A stretch of 64,000 nucleotides of DNA from a virus, in the IMG/VR virus record IMGVR_UViG_3300042340_000394, positions 23,612 through 87,611 of that record; one strand, written 5' to 3'. Numbering within the stretch: the stretch's first letter is position 1; every line of letters starts with the position of its first letter. The notes beneath the pieces are model-generated. The model did not search any database, was not told the DNA's origin, and saw only the letters and a list, made by a program, of their open reading frames with translations. The position numbers were made by a program, and so were the translations under genes. Below are positions 46,938-56,092 of the stretch, one piece after another.

Positions 46938-48131
46938 ATGCCCGCCACGAGAGTCCGCCGCCGCGCAACCGGCAACCCCGACCGCAAGCACTCCGTCACG
47001 TACCGCGCGGACTTCGAGCCGCTCGTTCGCACGATCTACGTTGACTCGATTCAGGAGCACGACGGCGGCGACGTCACCGTGCACTCCGAGGATAGGCAGT
47101 TCCCCCACCGTATCGAGTCGAAGCGCGTGATCGCAGTGGACGGCGTGAAGCGTACGAGGGGCGATGCGTCGGAACTCTTCTCGCGCACCGTGCCCGTGCC
47201 GAAGTCGCGCGACCGCTACAAGCACGCACGCGAGTTCTACGATGCGCTCAAGGCCAGTCGGACGCTGCGCGAGGCAGTGAAGATGGTGCGCGACGAGTGC
47301 GACCGCGAGGGCGGAACCTGCAACTTCAGGCGCAAGCCGTACCAGTTCGACGTGGCGACGGTCTACGACGACGACGGGCACCCGCGCCTCCGCGACAAGG
47401 CCGAGTTTACGGGCGGCGTGCGGTGGGACCAGAAGGAGCGCGACTCCGTGTCGCTGCGCCTGTTCGATGCCCTCGTGGCGTGGAGCGTGCTCGACGAACC
47501 GTACAAGGTGTCGGGCGACAGAAACGTCAACGCCGAAGGGCGGCGCCGCGGACTTCACATCGACGACGAAACGTTCACGTACATCGCCCGCGACATTCAC
47601 AACGCGACCGGCAATGGGCTGCGCACGCTGGAGTCTCCCGTGTGGGGGATGTTCGGCATGAGCGAGCGCGACGTGGAGATGGCATTCTACCACGCGCACC
47701 AGTACAGGTTCCTCGACTACTGGCGGCAGGGCAGCGTGGTGAGTCTCACGTTCCTCGATCGCGAAGCGCAGAAGAACGGGCGACGATCAATGAAGGCAAC
47801 CAAGGCCATCGGCGCGGATGAAGCGCGGCGTCTTGAGGATACCGCTCGCGGCATCCTCTCCGTGGAGTTCGATCTCGCCGCCGACCCCGCATGGTCGTTC
47901 GATCACTCCGTGCCGGGGACCGTCATGGTAACGGCCACTCTATGGGACGGTCGCAGGGCGACGGCCACGATCGGCATCGACGACCACGGGCCTTACATGG
48001 GAGGTCCGGGCGGTATGACCTACCGACCGTTCACCACACCGAGCGGCAAAGTAATCATGCGGTCCGATCCCGCCTTCCGCCCGTCGCAGAAGAACGGGCG
48101 ACGCTCGGCGCGCAAGGCGGGCTCGCGATGA
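46938..48131 (+). CDS. Two-domain hypothetical protein with leader and two KNGRR motifs
   Basis: 397 residues. Leader MPATRVRRRATGNPDRK. The first domain (about 20-275) has LFDALVAWSVLDEPYKVSGD and MFGMSERDVEMAFYHAHQYR. Then EAQKNGRRSMKATK, and a second domain (about 290-380) ending SQKNGRRSARKAGSR. The internal and terminal motifs are the same seven residues, QKNGRRS, which strongly suggests fusion of two tailed proteins or a cleavage site. It heads the 46938-50034 operon; a TAGCGT box lies 8 nt before the ATG. Confidence 0.7.
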   Translation: MPATRVRRRATGNPDRKHSVTYRADFEPLVRTIYVDSIQEHDGGDVTVHSEDRQFPHRIESKRVIAVDGVKRTRGDASELFSRTVPVPKSRDRYKHAREFYDALKASRTLREAVKMVRDECDREGGTCNFRRKPYQFDVATVYDDDGHPRLRDKAEFTGGVRWDQKERDSVSLRLFDALVAWSVLDEPYKVSGDRNVNAEGRRRGLHIDDETFTYIARDIHNATGNGLRTLESPVWGMFGMSERDVEMAFYHAHQYRFLDYWRQGSVVSLTFLDREAQKNGRRSMKATKAIGADEARRLEDTARGILSVEFDLAADPAWSFDHSVPGTVMVTATLWDGRRATATIGIDDHGPYMGGPGGMTYRPFTTPSGKVIMRSDPAFRPSQKNGRRSARKAGSR

Positions 48132-48982
48132 ACTCTCGACGAGTCACACGTCCGTCCGCTCACAACCCCGCTCCCGCACGAACAGTCACGTTCGACGTGA
48201 CCTACCCCGACGGGGGCGAAGATGCGTGGCCGTGGACCGAGAAGTTCTCGCGCGCGAGTGCGTGGCGCGGCATCGAACAGTGGCTCAAGGGCGTCAAGCG
48301 CCACGTTCCGCGCTACGGCGTGTCGGTGCTCGTCATCAAGGAGCGCGGTCGCACCGTCGCGGTCTACAACGCCGCGCTCGCCCCTCGCGTGCACTGGCGC
48401 GGTTCCGACGTGCGCATCTACCGTCAAGCGGAGTACGCGGACCCCGCGTGGCTTCACGGCCCGGTAGACCAGTTCGATGTGCGCGAAGAGGGCACGTTCG
48501 CCTCGCGCGAGGGGCTCGTCGGCGAGGTGCCCCCGGTGCCCGCCGTCGTGGGGCGCGAGGCGGAGAAGAACGGGCGAGGCGCAGCGACGAGGCGACCCGC
48601 CACGCGCGGAGAGATCCACGTTCGTAGTTCGATGCCGGAGCACGTCGCCGAGGCGATCAACGGTGAACTCGCGGAGCACGTCGGCGGCAAGCCACTGTTC
48701 CGTTCGATCGGTGCCGCGCTCGCGAAGTGCGGTGAGATCCTCGCGCGACACGGATACGAGTGGGGCTCCGTCATCGACTCGCACACGTTCATGCACGATA
48801 GCGGTCGCACGGCAATCTACCTCGCTCAATCGAACGCCGACGACCCGTTCTCGCCTGCGCAAGTCGAAGACGTGGCGCTCTCGTTTCAGTGGCACAAGTT
48901 CGATACGGGCCGCGTCGAGGCGATCGCCTACGTGAGTCGCAGCGAACCGCATCGCAGTCACGCGAGGCGCGGGTCGCGATGA
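48128..48982 (+). CDS. Two-domain hypothetical protein with HNP leader and KNGRG linker
   Basis: 284 residues, ATGA overlap with the previous gene. Leader MNSRRVTRPSAHNPAPAR; first domain with VTFDVTYPDGGEDAWPWTEK and GVSVLVIKERGRTVAVYNAA; linker GREAEKNGRGAATRRPATRG; second domain with SSMPEHVAEAINGELAEHVG and SHTFMHDSGRTAIYLAQSNA; basic end HARRGSR. It repeats the architecture of the 46938 product without sharing its domains. Function unknown. Confidence 0.65.
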   Translation: MNSRRVTRPSAHNPAPARTVTFDVTYPDGGEDAWPWTEKFSRASAWRGIEQWLKGVKRHVPRYGVSVLVIKERGRTVAVYNAALAPRVHWRGSDVRIYRQAEYADPAWLHGPVDQFDVREEGTFASREGLVGEVPPVPAVVGREAEKNGRGAATRRPATRGEIHVRSSMPEHVAEAINGELAEHVGGKPLFRSIGAALAKCGEILARHGYEWGSVIDSHTFMHDSGRTAIYLAQSNADDPFSPAQVEDVALSFQWHKFDTGRVEAIAYVSRSEPHRSHARRGSR

Positions 48983-50034
48983 AGCCTCGACGGGACACCC
49001 GATCGTGTGCGCGCAACCCGCTTCGTGCGGAGCGATACCGCGACGAAGACTACGTGGAGCGCGTCGGCGAAGGCGACGATGCCTACGATCGCAGAAACAC
49101 CCGCACGATCACCTACCCGCCGCGCGTGTCCCGTGACCACTGGAAACGGCCCGACACCGCGGAGGCTGCTCGCATCGCCTCGCGACTGAAACTGGCGCCG
49201 CAATCGTACTCGTTCACCCGCGACGGCAAGCGCCAGTACGGCTACGTCGAGCCGCTCGGTTCTGGCAACTTCGGCGCGGCGTACAAGATCGAGGCTGACG
49301 ATGCTCCGCGCGTCGTCAAGCTGGCGACGGCGACGAACGTTCATGGCCGACCGTGGATGCGCGACGAACAGACGCGCAACCTTCGGCAAGAGGCGGGCAT
49401 CGCGAACGAACTCGCGAGTCTCGGGTACAGCATCATCCCGCGCACGACCTACGTGGAACTCGACGGCGGCACGCCTGCGCTCGTGCGCGAGTACGGCGAG
49501 CCGCTCCAGACGATGACGGGCACGGAGTACGCCGAACTGGAGGGCCAGTTGCTCGCGATCGAGCGCAAACACGGGTGGGGCGTTCACGACGAACTCTCGC
49601 TCTATCGTCGCCGTGACGGGAGCATCTTCGTCGGCGACGTGGGCTTCTGGCGAGCGCCGTCGATTCTGGCGAAGGGCAAGAAACGTCGCGAGTGGCGCGC
49701 GATGGACTCCAGTCTCAACGGCCTTCTGCAAGAGGCGCAGCGCCGCCACGGCGTGCCGCCCGTCGCGACGGCTCCTCGCCTCATTTCGATGGGTTCGTTC
49801 ACCGTGTCGCGCGGGCCGAAGCGTGAGAAGATGGACGACTTGTACGCCGAACTATCACAGGATTTCCTCAACGACGTGGCGGCGCGGGAGGCGGCGGGCG
49901 TGCCGGTCCCCTCGGACGTTCGATCGCTCGTTCGCTCCGCTCAGGCGGAACTCGCGGCGTATGGCAAGCCCGCGCCGCAGCGGAGGCGCAAGGCCGCGAA
50001 GAACGGGTCGAGTCGCAATCGTCTCCGTAGCTGA
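48979..50034 (+). CDS. Protein-kinase-like protein with RNP leader
   Basis: 351 residues from an ATG in an ATGA overlap. Leader MKPRRDTRSCARNPLRAE. A kinase N-lobe is visible: YGYVEPLGSGNFGAAYKIEA (Gly-rich loop) and PRVVKLATA (Lys). An MRDEQTRNLRQEAGIANELA helix matches the C-helix with its Glu. The catalytic loop position reads GVHDELSLYRRRDGSIFVGD then VGFW; the Asp of HRD-like HD and a DVG in place of DFG are there, but the usual Asn is not. It may be an atypical kinase or a pseudokinase. Tail AKNGSSRNRLRS. The PP2C gene at 29071 would be its natural counterpart. Confidence 0.65.
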   Translation: MKPRRDTRSCARNPLRAERYRDEDYVERVGEGDDAYDRRNTRTITYPPRVSRDHWKRPDTAEAARIASRLKLAPQSYSFTRDGKRQYGYVEPLGSGNFGAAYKIEADDAPRVVKLATATNVHGRPWMRDEQTRNLRQEAGIANELASLGYSIIPRTTYVELDGGTPALVREYGEPLQTMTGTEYAELEGQLLAIERKHGWGVHDELSLYRRRDGSIFVGDVGFWRAPSILAKGKKRREWRAMDSSLNGLLQEAQRRHGVPPVATAPRLISMGSFTVSRGPKREKMDDLYAELSQDFLNDVAAREAAGVPVPSDVRSLVRSAQAELAAYGKPAPQRRRKAAKNGSSRNRLRS

Positions 50035-50090
50035 ATAAACGCCGCACGTTCCCCGTAGCGCCGCTCCGCGCAATCGTGTAACGTCGCCGT

Positions 50091-51206
50091 ATGCCCGCCA
50101 AACGTCGCGCCCGCCGCGCTCTCCGAAACGATGCCCGCGCAGCGAAGCGCGCCGCCAAGCACGAACACCGCGAGTGCGAGACGGGGCTGTGTAAAGCCTG
50201 CGGTTGGAAGCCCGGTCGCGTGCCGAAGCCGTGGCTCACGCAGTCGGCGGGCACGCCGTACAGGTGCAAGTCGAAGCTGATCGGTCGCGAGGTGACGCTG
50301 CGCGGTGACCCCTCGCCGTCGATGGTCATCGGCTGCGCGACGCCGCTCGGCGAAACGATCTTCCAGCACGGGCGACGCGGCAAGGCGTACAGGTGCCAAT
50401 CGTCGTTCATCGTGCGCACCCACATGGGAAAGGGCGGGATCGAAACGCCCGTGCCGCGCTCGGTCGTTCGCGCGAGGATGCGCCACGCGAAGGACAAACT
50501 CTGCCCCGACACGCCGTCGTTCACGGCGGAGATGCGCGGGTACACGAGCATGATCGAGGCCGACGCGAAGCGCATGGGCGTGCACCCGATGGACCTCGCC
50601 GACGATATGCCCTTCCCTCACCGTGAGGGATCGTCGCCGTGCTGCGTCAACTCGAAGATCGCGCCGAAGCGACTGGAGAAACTCGTCGCCGCGTGGACCG
50701 ACTCGGGCGAGGATGGCGATTTCTACGCGCTCACTGATGCGGTGCGTCGCGCGCTCCCGAAGCACCTCCGCGCGATCACCGAACTGGAGTCGCGCTATCA
50801 GGTCGAGCAGGCGATCCGCGCCGTGCGCAACCACTGCTGGAGCGTCTGGATCGAGCGAGAGGCGTCGTTTCACCCCGACCGCTACTCGAAGCGCGGTTTC
50901 CAGAAACGCATTCGCGACTCGCGCAAGGACATGGCGAGGTCTGGACTCCCGCTCACGAGGTCGCAGCGTAAGCGCCAAATCCCGCGCCAGTGGGCCGACG
51001 AGGGGTCGTTTCTCAAGCGCGCTGGCATGGTGGCGACGAGTCAGTTCTTCGCGTTGTCGCCGGACCGTCAGCGGCGCCTCGTGACGCGACTCTTCAAGAA
51101 ATACCGCGTGCCGATGGGCACGTTCAACCCTGCGAACCACGTCAACGAAGAACTCCTCGCGCTCGCCGCGCGGACGATGTTCGCGAACGCCAAGACGAGG
51201 GAGTGA
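50091..51206 (+). CDS. Hypothetical protein with basic leader and Cys-rich N-terminal region
   Basis: 371 residues. Leader MPAKRRARRALRNDARAAKR, then ECETGLCKACGWKPGR and further Cys at YRCKSKL, VIGCATP and YRCQSSF, which could make one or two zinc sites. The C-terminal two thirds is helical with RYQVEQAIRAVRNHCWSVWI and many Arg. The promoter region (TAACGT box) is a near repeat of that of the 46938 gene. Function unknown. Confidence 0.65.
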   Translation: MPAKRRARRALRNDARAAKRAAKHEHRECETGLCKACGWKPGRVPKPWLTQSAGTPYRCKSKLIGREVTLRGDPSPSMVIGCATPLGETIFQHGRRGKAYRCQSSFIVRTHMGKGGIETPVPRSVVRARMRHAKDKLCPDTPSFTAEMRGYTSMIEADAKRMGVHPMDLADDMPFPHREGSSPCCVNSKIAPKRLEKLVAAWTDSGEDGDFYALTDAVRRALPKHLRAITELESRYQVEQAIRAVRNHCWSVWIEREASFHPDRYSKRGFQKRIRDSRKDMARSGLPLTRSQRKRQIPRQWADEGSFLKRAGMVATSQFFALSPDRQRRLVTRLFKKYRVPMGTFNPANHVNEELLALAARTMFANAKTRE

Positions 51207-51209
51207 CCC

Positions 51210-51539
51210 GTGCCGAACCCGTCGCGAACGTGCTACTACACCACGACGCTCGTGCTCGCAGCGGCGACGCCGCGCACGCTCGACGTGCCGATCAACAACG
51301 CGACGAACTGGAACATCGTCGTCGCGAACACGGGCGCGAACCCGTTGACGGCGCTCTCCGTCGCATCGTCTCCGAACGGCACGCTGTTCGGCGCGGCGGT
51401 GGCGATCACGGCGGTGCCGGTGGCGGCGGGCGCATCGCTTCCGACGATCGACGGGAGCGATGAGCCGATCACGACGTTTCGCATGACGTTCACATCGACG
51501 CTCGGGACCACGCTCTCAATCGAGGCGGGCGGGCAATGA
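51210..51539 (+). CDS. Small beta-rich probable virion protein
   Basis: 109 residues from a GTG: CYYTTTLVLAAATPRTLDVP, NWNIVVANTGANPLTALSVA, FRMTFTSTLGTTLSIEAGGQ. Thr/Ala/Val-rich alternating strands with few charges are typical of small capsid-decoration or tail proteins. Position just before the fibre genes agrees. No specific family is recognised. Confidence 0.6.
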   Translation: MPNPSRTCYYTTTLVLAAATPRTLDVPINNATNWNIVVANTGANPLTALSVASSPNGTLFGAAVAITAVPVAAGASLPTIDGSDEPITTFRMTFTSTLGTTLSIEAGGQ

Positions 51540-51982
51540 GTCTGGACGCCGAACCGCTCACCGCCGCAACGCTCGCGGAGATCGACCGCGCCCTCTGCGC
51601 GCTCGTCGACCTCGCGTCGCCTCCCGCGATGCGCTGGGCGCTCGCGGCGTCGTGGGCGCTCGCCGACGATCACATCCTGCACTGCCTCGTGTCGACCACG
51701 CATTTTATCGCGGTCGGCGGCGGCGGGTGGGCGCGGCTCGGCTACGAGGCGCAGGCAGTCGAGGGGACTCCGTGGTCGCGCTACCTCGCGTCGGCGGATG
51801 ACGTGGCGAGTTCACACGACGTTGTGGCGTCGAACGTCGCAGAGAACCGCGGGGTCGAACGTTTCGAGAATGTGTATCGGCACGCAGATGGTGTAACGCC
51901 GTCACGCATCGCGTGGCGCATCAGCCCGTGGCACGACGGTTACGCTGTCGCGAGAGGAGTGATCTGTGGCGAATCCAAGTGA
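51536..51982 (+). CDS. PAS-domain-like protein
   Basis: 148 residues from an ATG in an ATGA overlap. After a helical start, the region HFIAVGGGGWARLGYEAQAV, then VASSHDVVASNVAENRG, then VERFENVYRHADGVTPSRIA and WRISPWHDGYAVARGVI fits the PAS fold, including the F.NRY...DG...W..SP end of PAS domains in signalling proteins. No output domain is attached; the two following genes supply a membrane coiled coil and a receiver. Confidence 0.65.
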   Translation: MSLDAEPLTAATLAEIDRALCALVDLASPPAMRWALAASWALADDHILHCLVSTTHFIAVGGGGWARLGYEAQAVEGTPWSRYLASADDVASSHDVVASNVAENRGVERFENVYRHADGVTPSRIAWRISPWHDGYAVARGVICGESK

Positions 51983-52295
51983 CAGCGATAGCTGGGCGGA
52001 GCACCGCCGAGTGATCCTCGGCGGCATCGAGGCGCTCAATCGCTCCGTGGCGGAAATCGCGAAGGAGCAATCGCGCGCGAACACCGCTCTGGAGGGTGTC
52101 ACGGCGAGAATCATCACGCGACTCGACGATATCGCTACGTGGCGCGCGGAGATCGATCGTCGGCTGCGCGATGACGTGGAGCGACGGCTGCGCGAGTTGG
52201 AAGCCACGCGCTCGCAGGCCATCGCGCTCGCCGCTCTGGTGAGCGTCATTTTCGGCGTAGTCGCGGCGACGGTAGCTCGGGTGGTCGTCCGATGA
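51966..52295 (+). CDS. Coiled-coil protein with C-terminal membrane helix
   Basis: 109 residues from a GTG overlapping the PAS gene by 17 nt. Residues about 10-80 are helical with coiled-coil character (EALNRSVAEIAKEQSRANTA; RRLRDDVERRLRELEATRSQ). The end is a membrane helix (AIALAALVSVIFGVVAATVA). Such tail-anchored helices could link the PAS and receiver proteins to the membrane, but holin-like or tail roles are also possible. Confidence 0.6.
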   Translation: MANPSDSDSWAEHRRVILGGIEALNRSVAEIAKEQSRANTALEGVTARIITRLDDIATWRAEIDRRLRDDVERRLRELEATRSQAIALAALVSVIFGVVAATVARVVVR

Positions 52296-52894
52296 TGAAC
52301 TCCGTTATCACGCCAATCGACGGGCCTTCGCCGTCGTTCGCGGGCGAACTGATGCGCGGACTGGCGTACCACATGAACGAACTCGCATCGCAGACCGCGG
52401 ACCTCACCGCGCACCTGCGAGCGTGGCTCTGCGATCACGAACTTCGTCGCAGCATCATGATTATCGACGACTCTCCGCCCGCGCTCTGCGCGCTGGTGGC
52501 GCTGCTCGCGCCGCTCGGTGTGCCGCTGCACGCGGTCACCGACGATCCGACGTGCGCCTCGACGCTCACGATGCTCGGTGCGCACGCGCACGTCGTTGCG
52601 TCGCTCGAAAACGCCGCCGCCGTATGGAGCGAGGTGCGCGCCGCGGTGGTTATTTCGGACCTCACGCTCGGTCACGGCGTCTCCGGTCTGAGCGTGCTCG
52701 CGTCGATGGGCCGCGGGCCGCGGTGCGTGCTCGTGACCTCGCGCGACGACCACGCGTCCGGGTCGACGCTCGCCGCTGCGGCCGACACGGTGCAGGCCCT
52801 CTCGGTCGTCCGCACGCTCACGGGCGCGTGGGAGGAGCGACTGCGCGATGGCGTGTCCAAACTCCTCGACGATGCGGCGCGATCGGACGACTGA
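52292..52894 (+). CDS. Response-regulator receiver-like protein
   Basis: 200 residues from an ATG in an ATGA overlap. After a 50-residue helical start, the receiver fold begins: SIMIIDDSPPALCALVALLA (acidic pair Asp59-Asp60), the phospho-acceptor Asp123 in AVVISDLTLGHGVSG, and CVLVTSRDD with Thr149. The conserved Lys of active receivers is not found where expected (DTVQALSVV). A helical tail follows. It may be a phospho-receiver with altered switching or a pseudo-receiver used for binding. Receivers are rare in phages, and here it lies directly before the fibre gene. Confidence 0.68.
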   Translation: MMNSVITPIDGPSPSFAGELMRGLAYHMNELASQTADLTAHLRAWLCDHELRRSIMIIDDSPPALCALVALLAPLGVPLHAVTDDPTCASTLTMLGAHAHVVASLENAAAVWSEVRAAVVISDLTLGHGVSGLSVLASMGRGPRCVLVTSRDDHASGSTLAAAADTVQALSVVRTLTGAWEERLRDGVSKLLDDAARSDD

Positions 52895-52897
52895 CGA

Positions 52898-55800
52898 GTG
52901 ATTACCTGCGGCACGCAAATCATCGAGGGGTCGTACAACGGCGGTGGCGGCGGTAGCACCGTCACGCTCACGGGCGACACGACGGGCTCGGGTACGGGCA
53001 CGATCGCCACGCAGACCAGCAACCTCACGATTGCATCGCAGGCGACGGGTGACATCCTCGCACGCGGAGCGTCGGCGTGGCAACGCCTCGCAATCGGCGT
53101 GAACGGGCAGGTTCTCACCGTCACCGCGGGCGTGCCAGCGTGGGCCGCTGCGGCGGGTTTCACGAACCCGATGACGGACCCCGGCGACTTGATCGCGGGT
53201 GGCGTGAGCGGCACGGCCACGCGCCTCGCGGTGGGCACCGAGAACTACGTGCTCACGGTCAAGTCGGGCGTGCCTGCGTGGGCGTCCGCGGTCGGCTTCG
53301 CCAACCCGATGAACAGCGTCGGCGACACGATCTACGGCGGTGCGAGCGGCGTAGCGACGCGGCTTGCCGCGGGCACCGCGGGGTACGTTCTCACCGCGGG
53401 TGGCGCGGGCGTTGCCCCGGCGTGGGCCGCAGCGGTTGGCTTCGCGAACCCGATGACCACGGCGGGCGACCTGATCGCAGGCGGTTCGTCGGGCGCAGCG
53501 ACGCGACTCGCGATCGGCACCGCGGGGCAAGTGTTGACGGTCAACGCGGGTGCCCCCGCGTGGGTGACGTTCAGCGCACTCACGAACCCGATGAACGCCG
53601 TGGGTGACACGATCTACGGCGGCACCGCGGGTGCGCCGACACGCCTTGCCGTCGGGAGCACCGGGCAAGTGCTCACGATCGCCGCGGGTGTTCCGTCGTG
53701 GGCGACGCCGTACACGAACCCGATGACCACCGCGGGCGACCTCGTGCTCGGCGGCGTGAGCGGAGCGGCGGGGCGACTCGGCATCGGCACGGCGGGGCAA
53801 GTGCTCACCGTGAGCGGCGGCACCGCCGCGTGGGCGACGTTCTCCGCGCTCACGAACCCGATGAACTCCGTCGGGGATACAATCTACGGGGGCACCGCGG
53901 GCGCCCCGACGCGACTCGCCGTGGGCACGAACGGTCAAGTTCTCACGCTCGCGGCAGGCGTGCCTTCGTGGGCGACGCCGTACACGAACCCGATGACCAC
54001 CGCGGGCGACCTCGTGCTCGGCGGCGTTTCCGGCGCCGCGGGCCGACTCGCGATCGGTTCTGCGGGGCAGGTTCTCACCGTCGCTGGCGGCACCGCGGCG
54101 TGGGCGTCGGCGGTCGGGTTCGCGAACCCGATGACCACCGCGGGCGACTTGATCGCGGGCGGTTCATCGGGCACTCCCACTCGACTCGGCATCGGCTCGA
54201 ACGGCGAGGTACTCGGGGTCACGGGCGGCGCGCTCGCATGGACGACCGTGCTCTCGAACCCGATGAACGCCGAAGGTGACACGATCTACGGCGGCACCGC
54301 TGGCGCTCCGACGCGCCTCGCCGTCGGGAGCACCGGGCAAGTGCTCACGATCGCTGGCGGCGTGCCGTCGTGGGCGACGCCGTACACGAACCCGATGACC
54401 ACCGCGGGCGACCTCGTGCTCGGCGGCGTCTCGGGCGCAGCGGGGCGGCTCGGGATCGGCACCGCAGGGCAAGTGTTGACCGTGAGCGGTGGCACCGCTG
54501 CGTGGGCAACGTTCACGGCGCTCGTCAACCCCATGACAACCGCGGGCGATATGATCGCTGGCGGCGTGAGTGGTGCTCCGGCGCGGCTCGCGGGCGGCTC
54601 CGAGGGGCAGTTTCTCAAGTACGTTTCGGGCACGCCATCGTGGCAGACTGTCACGATTCAAGCGAACCCGATGACAACGCTCGGCGACGTTATCACGGGC
54701 GGCGTGAGCGGCGCGCAGCAACGCCTCGGTATCGGCACGTCGGGGCAGGTTCTCACCGTGTCCGGTGGGGCGCCCGCGTGGGCTGCGCCAGTGGGCTTCG
54801 CTAACCCGATGACCACGGCAGGCGACGTGATCGTCGGCGGCGTCTCCGGCGCCGCAACGCGCCTCGCGATCGGAGCGAACGGGACGTTCCTCGCGTCGAA
54901 CGGGTCCGCCGTGTCGTGGGCGGCGGGTCTCTCGAACCCCATGACCACGACGGGGGACACGCTGTACGGCGGCGTGAGCGGCGTGCCCACGCGTCTCGCG
55001 GCTGGCTCGAACGGAAACGTGCTCACGCTCGCCGCTGGCGTACCGTCGTGGGCGGCACCCGTGGGCTTCGCGAACCCCATGACGACCGACGGCGACGTGA
55101 TCGTCGGCGGTGTTTCCGGCGCTCCGGCGCGACTCGGCATCGGAGCGAACGGAACGTTCCTCGCATCGAACGGCACGACGGTGACGTGGGCTGCGGGGCT
55201 CACGAACCCGATGACCACCGTCGGTGACCTTATTCAAGGTGGCGCGTCGGGCGTGCCCGCTCGACTCGCCGTGGGCACCGAAGGGCAGGTACTCCAGATC
55301 GTGAGCAGCGTGCCCGCGTGGGCCACGTTCTCCGCGCTCACGAACCCCATGACGACCGTCGGTGATCTGATCGTCGGCGGCGCCTCGGGGGCGCCCACGC
55401 GGCTCGCGGCGGGCACCGCGGGATACGTGCTTACGTCTGGTGGCGCTGGCGTTGCTCCGTCGTGGTCGGCCACTGGCACGACAACGTATACGATCAACTG
55501 GACGACTGGCGCCGCGACGAACGGCAACGGCACCGCGACCATCACGTCGGCCAGCGTCGTCACGCTGTCGATCGGGGCGGGCGTCACCGCAGGCTACGCA
55601 AGCGGGACGTACACCGCTCCGCGCGTGCGCGTGCCGATGCCGACCGGCGTTGTCGCCTCACGATTCAGAGTCACGCTCCGGCTCGCCTCGTTCAGCGGCA
55701 AAACTGGCGGAACGACGCCGTGCGTTACGTTAGAGAATACGGGGTCGGCTGCGTCGAAGTACGGGATGTACTACGCGGGGACCACGATCGGTTCGCAGAA

Positions 55801-56092
55801 TTTTGTGACCGCCGCCGCGATCACGAGCGGCACGCCCGCGTCGCCGCCGCTCTACGACGGAAACGACTGGACCCAACTTACTGCGGACGGAGGCACGCTG
55901 GTGTTCGCGTTTGCGCGAGGGACTGGTGGAGCGAGGCCGTCGGATAGCGATTTTCGATCCTGCGGCGCCGTCTTCGCGTACTCTCCGTTCGATACGAAGG
56001 GATGGGACCTTGTGGTGCTGATGGCTCAGAATCCGTCCGCGGGCGGCACCGTCACGATGACGTTCGACAACTGCACCGTGGAGGCGCTCTGA
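52898..56092 (+). CDS. Long tail fibre, 17 shaft repeats, tip type A
   Basis: 1064 residues from a GTG. The first 85 residues (ITCGTQIIEGSYNGGGGGST and VTLTGDTTGSGTGTIATQTS) match the second fibre. Then come 17 repeats of about 45 residues with the pattern NPMTTAGD.I.GG.SG.P.RL..G..GQVLTV.GG.P.WA, well known in phage tail fibres. The last 220 residues form a beta-rich tip (TPCVTLENTGSAASKYGMYY, VTMTFDNCTVEAL), which should bind the host receptor. The stop shares bases with the next start. Few charged residues and many Gly/Thr/Ala agree with an elongated trimeric fibre. Confidence 0.88.
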   Translation: MITCGTQIIEGSYNGGGGGSTVTLTGDTTGSGTGTIATQTSNLTIASQATGDILARGASAWQRLAIGVNGQVLTVTAGVPAWAAAAGFTNPMTDPGDLIAGGVSGTATRLAVGTENYVLTVKSGVPAWASAVGFANPMNSVGDTIYGGASGVATRLAAGTAGYVLTAGGAGVAPAWAAAVGFANPMTTAGDLIAGGSSGAATRLAIGTAGQVLTVNAGAPAWVTFSALTNPMNAVGDTIYGGTAGAPTRLAVGSTGQVLTIAAGVPSWATPYTNPMTTAGDLVLGGVSGAAGRLGIGTAGQVLTVSGGTAAWATFSALTNPMNSVGDTIYGGTAGAPTRLAVGTNGQVLTLAAGVPSWATPYTNPMTTAGDLVLGGVSGAAGRLAIGSAGQVLTVAGGTAAWASAVGFANPMTTAGDLIAGGSSGTPTRLGIGSNGEVLGVTGGALAWTTVLSNPMNAEGDTIYGGTAGAPTRLAVGSTGQVLTIAGGVPSWATPYTNPMTTAGDLVLGGVSGAAGRLGIGTAGQVLTVSGGTAAWATFTALVNPMTTAGDMIAGGVSGAPARLAGGSEGQFLKYVSGTPSWQTVTIQANPMTTLGDVITGGVSGAQQRLGIGTSGQVLTVSGGAPAWAAPVGFANPMTTAGDVIVGGVSGAATRLAIGANGTFLASNGSAVSWAAGLSNPMTTTGDTLYGGVSGVPTRLAAGSNGNVLTLAAGVPSWAAPVGFANPMTTDGDVIVGGVSGAPARLGIGANGTFLASNGTTVTWAAGLTNPMTTVGDLIQGGASGVPARLAVGTEGQVLQIVSSVPAWATFSALTNPMTTVGDLIVGGASGAPTRLAAGTAGYVLTSGGAGVAPSWSATGTTTYTINWTTGAATNGNGTATITSASVVTLSIGAGVTAGYASGTYTAPRVRVPMPTGVVASRFRVTLRLASFSGKTGGTTPCVTLENTGSAASKYGMYYAGTTIGSQNFVTAAAITSGTPASPPLYDGNDWTQLTADGGTLVFAFARGTGGARPSDSDFRSCGAVFAYSPFDTKGWDLVVLMAQNPSAGGTVTMTFDNCTVEAL
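53160..55460 (+). repeat. Coding repeats of fibre A shaft
   Basis: Seventeen in-frame units of about 135 bp, each opening with codons for NPM. Several neighbours are nearly identical in DNA (for example the YTNPMTTAGDLVLGG units near 53719, 53989 and 54388), so the number of units can change by unequal recombination. Confidence 0.8.

Noticed and set aside
53160-55460. CRISPR-like array
   Set aside because: The repeats are about 135 bp, in frame, and encode the fibre shaft; spacers of constant length are absent.
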